From: Pomphorhynchus laevis
Taxonomy: Eukaryota > Acanthocephala > Palaeacanthocephala > Echinorhynchida > Pomphorhynchidae
Length of the DNA: 64,000 bases
NCBI GenBank assembly: GCA_012934845.2
Contig: WNNJ02001434.1
Coordinates: 1-64,000 of the forward strand
Reading direction: 5' to 3'
Below the pieces are notes generated by a model. That model made no database searches and was not told the origin of the DNA. It saw only the letters and a list, made by a program, of their open reading frames with translations. Positions 57,185-64,000 of this stretch are shown here, one piece after another (within the stretch, counting starts at the first letter, position 1; the number at the start of each line of letters is the position of its first letter). The position numbers were made by a program, and so were the translations under genes.

Positions 57185-59494
57185 GCTACACATCAACTTG
57201 TCTTTTACAAGTCCGATTGAAGGCATATCGATAGAAATTAACGGTAGCTTATTCTCTTTATGTAATGTATCAAACCTAATTAATTCAAATTATTAATATT
57301 TTTTATTGTAAATAATTATTAATCCCAAATTTATAGCAAGTAATATATACATCAAATGTGTTCCTTTATAACAAAGACAGCGGAAAGCATAATACAAACG
57401 GCAAATCTCATTGAATTTTACGTCTAGTAGTGTATGCAGTACAGAAACTTGCATCGACGTTTTTAAATTCAATCAGTTAGTCGTCGATGAGAATGTATTT
57501 TGTTTTTCCATTTTGTGATATAAAGACTAAATGATCTGATTTATTTGACTTGTGATCTCGATAATTTTCATCACTGATATATTTAAGATAATTCTTATTT
57601 GCCATGCGCTGAGTCTACGTCTTATCATTGGAGTGTCTTATACCTGACAAGTAAATTATCTCGAGATACCGCACTTTGTCATAGGTAGATCAGTCACGTA
57701 CATTATGGTTTTCCGATCAATCACACTTGATTTGCGCGAAAGAGCTATCAAATAATGTGTGATAGCAGGCAATTATGATATGTTGAGTCAATTTAAAGTT
57801 GGATATTTCATCAAATGTGATGAAATAGAGTTACCGGCTATGAAGACTTACTAAAATGTTTATCTGCATGTTACGGTAATTTCAAAATTAAAATACGGAT
57901 TTTAAATAAATTTCGCTTCCTCGGATATAAACATGTGAAGTATCTTCTCTATCAAAAAGTTTAAAAACACTATAAGGACTGTCGAAGATTAACGTTTAGC
58001 AGTTAATGATCGGAACTTATGAACTCTCAGAGGTTCGAGTCTGACATAAAGGTGATCAAAGGTGTTGAAATAAATCCTGGTAAAAGCTAGATTTTCTATA
58101 CAGGATGAAGAATCCAACAAACCGGATGGGATATTAGAATGCAACTGTTTCGGTTGCTCTCTTTTTGTCACAAATGCTTTTTCAATAGAATATAGGAACT
58201 CTTGGAATTAGCACAGAAATTGATATTCTCACTTTTAGTCGATTCGCAAATACTTAATACCGAAGAGCATAAACGTACGATTTCCGTTTTATGTCGGAAA
58301 TTTATGTGAGCTGAATTTCAATAAAAAGTGGTAAAATGTTTGAAAGAAATCTTTGTAAGAGAAGGAGTTTGTTATATTTTTTTTGTAAAATGTTCCTTGA
58401 TTATTATTTAATACGGATAATCAAGAAAATGTAATGAAATTTTAAATATTTTATATCCGAAATCGCAGAGCCAAAAACACTGTTGCTATCACAAAGTTAA
58501 TAGAAAATATATATTAATTATTAAAAATTAATATTAAAAATTAAATATTTTAAACTATAAACAGTTTAAATAAATGTATGTAAAATGCATTTAGATATAT
58601 GATTAAAATTGGGTTCGTTATTCGACTAATTTTATCCGTTATACATAATCTTCTTGCTAAATAATATATTATTTTGGACTGATAAAATAGAGGTACTTTT
58701 TTATGACTATTATATTCCTGCGTACAATATGTAATTAAATCCTCTTAACATGCAATGCAGACGCAAAATTTAAAGCATCGTTTGGCATTGGAGAATACTA
58801 GAGTAATCGATTAGATCGGGGTATGTATCGATTTCAAATATTTGATGTAATATTTGAAATTTGATGTTTGATACAATCACACATCTATCCGTTTCTGTGC
58901 ACCATACATACATTCGACTTGGTAATATAGTCAATAAATTCATACACTTTAATCTATATATTAGATTTTGCTCTAATTAATACCAACGTAGATTGATGGA
59001 AGCAAAAAAAACTGAAATAATTTGAAATTACGTGATATTTTTTATCGTTAGGGTTTATACTTGCCTATAAATTACAACTTGGTATCAGATATAACGCATA
59101 CAAAACAAAACATTTGGATCTTTCTATATATCAGTCGTCATTAGGTCGCGAAAATAAATTCCTCAAAGTGAACCCTAGACTACTTTTGCTTTGTCGATCT
59201 TGCCGTTAATATTTAGAAACTAAAAAACTTATTAAACGGCTGATGATCTGATGATGATAATGGCGTAACATAGATCGACTATAATCTTGTTTTATTTTGT
59301 AAATGCGTATCAATTCACTCGTAGTGGCCAGGTAAGTGCTTTGTCGTCCAAAATCCAAAAACCAAATCAGCGGCTGAGATATTAATTTCAAACAATGTTA
59401 TGAAATGGATCCACTAATCACACGTTCACAATGTAAAAACAATTATTTACTCAAGTGCTGCCAAATTCATTAAATTATGGGAAATAATTGAAAA
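57185..59494 (-). repeat. 2.3-kb inverted repeat, right arm
   Basis: Reverse complement of 24275-26583, nearly identical. Small differences include a local rearrangement near 58845-58870 (tttgatgtaatatttgaaat). The flanks on both sides differ from those of the left arm, so the unit moved or was duplicated as a block. Confidence 0.85.
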
Positions 59495-59518
59495 TATAAA
59501 TTATAAAAGATAATTAAT

Positions 59519-59752
59519 TATATAAATATACGTAAATTATTTGTACAAGGGACAAGTTTATATCGTTGGTGCATTAAAGCAAGATATTAGCAATTTGATA
59601 AACAATTCAAATTTCATTTTACCATTGGTAAATGCAAGTTTAAAGAAGCATATATATAATGCCTGACCAAAAAGTTCAATATACATAAATTATTTGTACA
59701 AGGGACAAGTTTATATCGTTGGTGCATTAAAGCAAGATATTAGCAATCTTAA
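59519..59752. repeat. Direct repeat pair, ~70 bp
   Basis: aaattatttgtacaagggac continuing through gtttatatcgttggtgcatt and aaagcaagatattagcaat occurs at 59533-59595 and again at 59687-59749, separated by about 90 bp. Confidence 0.8.
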
Positions 59753-59759
59753 CGCAGGA

Positions 59760-61700
59760 TCTTAACGCGCGAGATAGAGAATTAACTCTAACTGATCAAT
59801 AAGAAATCATCTACATAGCGAAATTATCGTGATTTTCTATAAACTTGAATGACAAGGTAATCTTCCATTTTAAATTTTATCTATAAAGTAAAACGCGGCA
59901 TGCATTTTTATATAAAATTGGGAATCATGCCATTTTTTAATTTTAATTGTTTAAATTTTCAATCAAGTCAAAAGTTGTAATTTCAAATGTAGCATTATGC
60001 CATTTTATAAAGGTGTGTTAATTTTATTTCTGGAATTAATACAAAAGTTGTATTATACAATTTCTACATCAAATCTAAAATAATAATTATCTTTAATTTA
60101 TATTAATAGCCAGACAACAAGCGCCCCTTGAGCCGAATCCGGCACGCATATCATTTTCATCTGGTTTGTGGCTAAAATTTAAAGCTGATATATACAGATC
60201 GACAAAGTGTGTTTTATACACTTTGTCCTGCCCTTCATTTCAGATTAAAATTGAAAATATGATCCTTATAGTGTTCAAGTTTGCTCATATAATTGAATTT
60301 TATATTACAAAATAACGGTTTACACACAGATGTTATTATAAACCTATAAATTAGTTATCTACAATTACTGTGAGTTTTACAAGCTACGAATCGTCGTTTA
60401 TATCATGTGTGGATCAACTTAAAACAAGGATGCCCACCTTGTTGTCAATGGAAATCATAGCGTACAAAGAAGTTTTATCAAGTAATAATAAATTCCTTTC
60501 AATCTTTGATATTATGTGTTTATTAACGCAAGTTTCAGGCTAGAAAATTCAAGTTTAGCTAATAATAACGCTCATATATGAATAATAAATACGAAATTAA
60601 AAAGAGAGAAGTCGTTTCTTTTGCAATTTATTTTAGTATAAATCCATATTTATCTATAAGATGTATTCGGGAAATTCAAATACGACATGCTTTCCGGTAA
60701 GCTTCTTATATATAAGTGAAAATGCCTCGATCTAAAGTAAAATGTAATTTTTATTAAATGCAAAATAACTAAAATTATCAGAAAACAGGATTATCATCAG
60801 TCTACACTAATGCAGTAATTTCAAAACTAGTTTAAAGCAGGTATATTAATATTTATCTGTTTAAAAATTAAATACACATTGTTAGACAACGAATATATTT
60901 TATCGAAATTCAAATTGAATAGCATTATTTTGAATTAATAAATTCGATATTCGATTGAAATAGCCAATGTAGACAATGCGGAATAAATTTTGTTAAAATA
61001 AAATACAAAATTATTATTATTTTCATTATATTGCAAACAAATCAACAAATTAATAGTTTATTAATTGATCTAAAAATTATGAAAATTTAGTAATTTTAAT
61101 AACATAAATATACGCGTCATATAAATTCTCCATTGTTTTGACAGTATATCACATATCTGACAATGCTTACAAAACTGTAGTAACGCAGGAAACCAACTTT
61201 GTGGAATCCTAAACAATTTCAGAAAGAAATACAGATCGAGTGAAACTTCTCTCTAGGATTAGAGAAAACTTTATGTGAAATTTTGTCTAGGATTAGCTGC
61301 TTTACTTTACTAACTATAACATTTTTGTACTTTCTAAACAATTAAGATGAGTTTAAGATTTCAAGCTGCACCTCTGTTTAAGCGATCGCCTAAATCACTT
61401 AAAGTCGTGGATTATAATTCGTTGGATGAAAGTTATAAATTTAGAAAAAAAAATATCTCAGAATTTAAATATCTTTTAATTATTTTTTTAATTTTTTATT
61501 GTTTCATTCAAACGAAACAATAAAAAATTAAGCTCATAAAAATAAAATTAAAACCTCGAAAAATGAGGTTTAATAAAATTATAATGACTTTTAAATAATT
61601 CATAATAACATATAAATTAATAGAAATTAAATAAATATAATATAAATTTATAAATAAAAAAATTAAACTTAATTTTGATTAAATTTATAATAAAATAAAA
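59760..61700. other. AT-rich spacer
   Basis: No open frame, RNA gene or recognised element in about 1.9 kb. Confidence 0.4.
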
Positions 61701-61709
61701 TACCTTTTG

Positions 61710-61840
61710 GAGCTGGATCAAAAAAAGGAAATTATTTTTGATATTTCGATAACTTAGCATCTTCAGACAATTTTCTGAAGATGCTAACAGAAGTTAGCGA
61801 AATATCAAATAATAATTTTATTTTTACTTTGATCCAGCTC
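61710..61840. repeat. Hairpin repeat M, complete copy (MITE-like)
   Basis: This 131-bp imperfect palindrome begins gagctggatca and ends tgatccagctc (exact inverted ends). The centre pairs tagcatcttcaga with ttctgaagatgcta, and tatttcgataact with agttagcgaaata. It has the size and structure of a foldback or MITE-type transposon. Partial relatives are at 26881 and 37629. No clear target duplication was seen. Confidence 0.75.
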
Positions 61841-62339
61841 TAATAATTCTTTATGAATAATGGATCATTATCAACTATTTAAAATAAATATAAATTTGCT
61901 TGATTATATTTTCAAGTCTTATCTAGAAAAACGATAAAGAAAATAAAATTAAATGTGAATTTCAAATATAATATGAATTAATAATATAATGATATAATTC
62001 ATATTTATAATTATGAATTTCATATATTATAATTATAAATTAATAATATTTATGTTTAATTAATTATTATATATTACAATATATAAATTACGAAGTCCTC
62101 TTAAATAGGCTTGTAAATAAGATGTTAACAAACTTATTAAATTCAGGGTGGAAGCAAGTAGGCATTCCCAAGTACTTTAAGGAAGATGTTCGGTCGACAA
62201 TTTTCATCTGGTACGAAAGCACTATGAAAACAAACGAGTTATGCTGGACAACGCTTACTCGTTCGATTTTTGTCAAAATCTCGAGCTGGAGTCTGATTTG
62301 TATACTACCTCACTTGTAATAATAGGGAATTGTTAAATA

Positions 62340-62743
62340 ACAAATACATTGGCCAGAAAAACAGGCAAAAAAAGAAAAAATGTGAGTTTAAAAAATGATA
62401 GTCAATCAACTGCAGTCTTTTTCAAAATCTTTACGCCCTCAGGTCCAGCGGGATCTGATCCCTCCAGCCAATCTAACACGCCGCTCTCCGACTAAACCAC
62501 CCGGGGTCTTTCACCATCCTGGAGAGTTCAATCGAGGCAGACTATACTCGGTAATCGCGGTATGAGGAGCTTGAGAAACCTTAGTCTTTGCTCTGGGGGA
62601 CGTCCTCTTGAAAAAAAACTAATCCCGAGATAGCCCAAGTGCCTCAGAGGCGCATTTGAATTTCCCTATTCAATGACAGATGCTAAGCCCGTTTCAGGGC
62701 CCACCTAGCTCTCTTCAGATTACGTTTGAGTCTATCCAGGTCA
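62340..62743 (-). mobile_element. LINE-A copy 7, 5'-truncated 3' end
   Basis: The minus strand encodes the last part of LINE-A ORF2 (DLDRLKRNLKRARWALKRA region at 62743-62680, then SRGRPPEQRL near 62610) and the 3' UTR. It stops sharply at 62743 (tccaggtca). Several substitutions and indels make it older than copies 4 and 5. Confidence 0.82.
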
Positions 62744-63150
62744 CCAATCACATGTATGTTAAACATTATTACATCAAAAAATATTCACTCGACCAGGCAC
62801 TGAATCTAGCGCTAGAATTACTACATGTATACATCAAATGATTTATCTACATATTGTAAAACAGGCTTTACGACTTTTAATGGGTCTTAGATTACAGGTT
62901 TTAGTGCCATTATGTTGACGCAATATTTTATCACCGTCGATTACGCATGAAAGGGGTAAGATACCTAACTCAATATCAAGATATGCCGATTGAAACCATG
63001 GCCTTGGCAGAAAGGAAATTAATGGTTAGCAAAACCGTTTATCGTTTGATACTCAAAGTGTCAGCTAACATACCGCGATCAACACAATGTATGAGTATAA
63101 ATCAGCGACGAGTGAAGTCACTGTTTCTCTTTTTATGTAAATCAGCAATT

Positions 63151-63404
63151 TTTGATTGTGCGATAATCATGAAATTCGTAAAATCGTTTATCGTTCGAAA
63201 CTCCAGTATAATTACACAATTATTGAAATTTTATTTAGCATTATTTATTAATTTATAAATAATATTTAAAATATATATTTTTGATTGTGTGATAATCATG
63301 AAATTCGTAAAATCGTTTATCGTTCGAAACTCCAGTATAATTACACAATTATTGAAATTTTATTTAGCATTATTTATTAATTTATAAATAATATTTAAAA
63401 TATA
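63151..63404. repeat. 129-bp tandem duplication
   Basis: The block from tttgattgtg (63151) to aatatttaaaatatata is repeated immediately from 63280, with about one difference (gtgcgataat versus gtgtgataat). Confidence 0.85.
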
Positions 63405-63773
63405 TAGATTTGGTTAGCTAATCTGATTAACAAAAAGATCAAAATCAGTAATTTTTTAAATTGAGTATATAATCATTTTCAGTCCAGATGCCCATTTACA
63501 CTGAAAGACAAATAGAAGTCATCAGTGTCTATTTTAAAAACGCACATGTAAAATTCAGAAGAGGTTCATTGACATTCTTGAATAACAAAAACAACCAGAC
63601 AAATGATGCAAATGACATTCGTTAATAGTCGCATGTTTTCATAACATATACAAAGGTTTAGACTTACCATTAGTTTATTATTTTAAACTAATGTTTAAAA
63701 TAATATCTCTTGAATCACACGAAAATGTGATGTTAATTGATGAAAATTTGATGCAAATTAGCCAAAAAAGTAC

Positions 63774-63918
63774 CTTATCATCATTTTCAGGATTTTTGTC
63801 GAGATGAATTTTTAAAAGCTTCGATCCGTCTAACTTAACGCGTGTTCGTTTCCCGACAATCTCTATTGGATATACAATATCGTGTAGTATAGCTTCATGC
63901 ACGCTGGTGAGTGTACGA
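63774..63918 (-). CDS. RPS7: Ribosomal protein S7 (eS7), internal exon
   Basis: Between acceptor gttttag (minus, before 63918) and donor gtactt (after 63774) lies a 145-nt exon. It encodes [20 protein letters not shown] and [20 protein letters not shown], then KNPENDDK, which is the highly conserved C-terminal half of eukaryotic small-subunit protein eS7 ([40 protein letters not shown] in the family). The protein is part of the 40S ribosome and acts in rRNA processing. The exon starts in phase 2, completing the Ser of RPRS with the upstream exon. The final exon (VETFSGVYKKLTG-type sequence) was not located; it should lie at lower coordinates on the minus strand. Confidence 0.92.
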
Positions 63919-63972
63919 CTAAAACAAACGACAAAAATCAAATCAACTATCTCTTTCAATTTTAATTCAAAC

Positions 63973-64000
63973 CTTCTGGGTCTCTTTTGATTTTGCTTGA
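63973..64000 (-). CDS. RPS7: Ribosomal protein S7 (eS7), end of preceding exon
   Basis: The last 28 nt of the window, on minus, read KQNQKRPR plus two bases of Ser. They are followed by a donor (gtttga) and a 54-bp intron (63919-63972) ending ttttag. The lysine/arginine-rich KNKQKRPRSRTLT stretch is the known eS7 sequence at this point. The gene continues beyond the right edge. Confidence 0.88.

Noticed and set aside
58020-58110. VEINPG-like reading resembling a 2A or LINE N-terminal motif inside the 2.3-kb repeat arm
   Set aside because: It is a few residues long with stops close on both sides; no supporting homology.
62947-63258. 103-codon plus frame upstream of RPS7
   Set aside because: Its C-terminal third lies in the 129-bp tandem duplication and the rest resembles no family; probably chance.
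62088-63770. Search for the last exon of RPS7 (VETFSGVYKKLTG-like)
   Set aside because: No matching short exon could be recognised by eye on the minus strand; it is left unannotated rather than guessed.

Overview
This is AT-rich nuclear DNA from a small invertebrate animal. Three host genes support that: a Twist-family bHLH gene, a spliced ribosomal protein S7 gene, and a short multi-exon membrane-protein gene. Its smallest introns are only 43-54 bp, which would suit a nematode or another compact-intron ecdysozoan. The species cannot be named from sequence alone. I found no bacterial or viral genome, no CRISPR array, and no rRNA or tRNA gene.

Layout. 1-12.4 kb is a pile of one APE-type LINE family (called LINE-A here): an old copy split by a head-to-tail pair of younger copies on the minus strand, then a nearly intact copy on the plus strand with an 816-residue ORF2. 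12.4-16.6 kb is AT-rich spacer with small repeat relics. 16.6-27.4 kb holds the membrane-protein gene; intron 1 contains a decayed Merlin DNA transposon, and the 6.9-kb intron 4 contains a decayed reverse transcriptase/restriction-like-endonuclease element (RT-RLE) and one arm of a 2.3-kb inverted repeat. 27.4-37.1 kb is spacer with LTR-retrotransposon gag fossils and LINE scraps. 37.1-40.3 kb is a satellite zone: a near-palindrome, two (TA)n tracts and a 390-bp tandem repeat. The Twist gene lies at 41.8-42.2 kb.

42.9-47.3 kb has Penelope-like fragments interrupted by LINE-A pieces. 47.5-50.6 kb is a second, much better preserved RT-RLE element. 50.7-54.6 kb is another LINE-A copy. 54.7-57 kb has a minisatellite and a Penelope-like RT remnant. 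57.2-59.5 kb is the second arm of the 2.3-kb inverted repeat. The window ends with a truncated LINE-A and two exons of RPS7 on the minus strand.

The most interesting material is the RT-RLE family: two copies sharing a reverse transcriptase, a CCHC knuckle and a PD-(D/E)XK-like nuclease, the better one with an N-terminal cysteine-rich domain. Next are the resolved nested LINE insertion with its 9-bp target duplication, the 2.3-kb inverted repeat of unknown nature, and a dispersed non-autonomous repeat with a conserved core at four sites. Most of the rest is transposon debris and AT-rich spacer.
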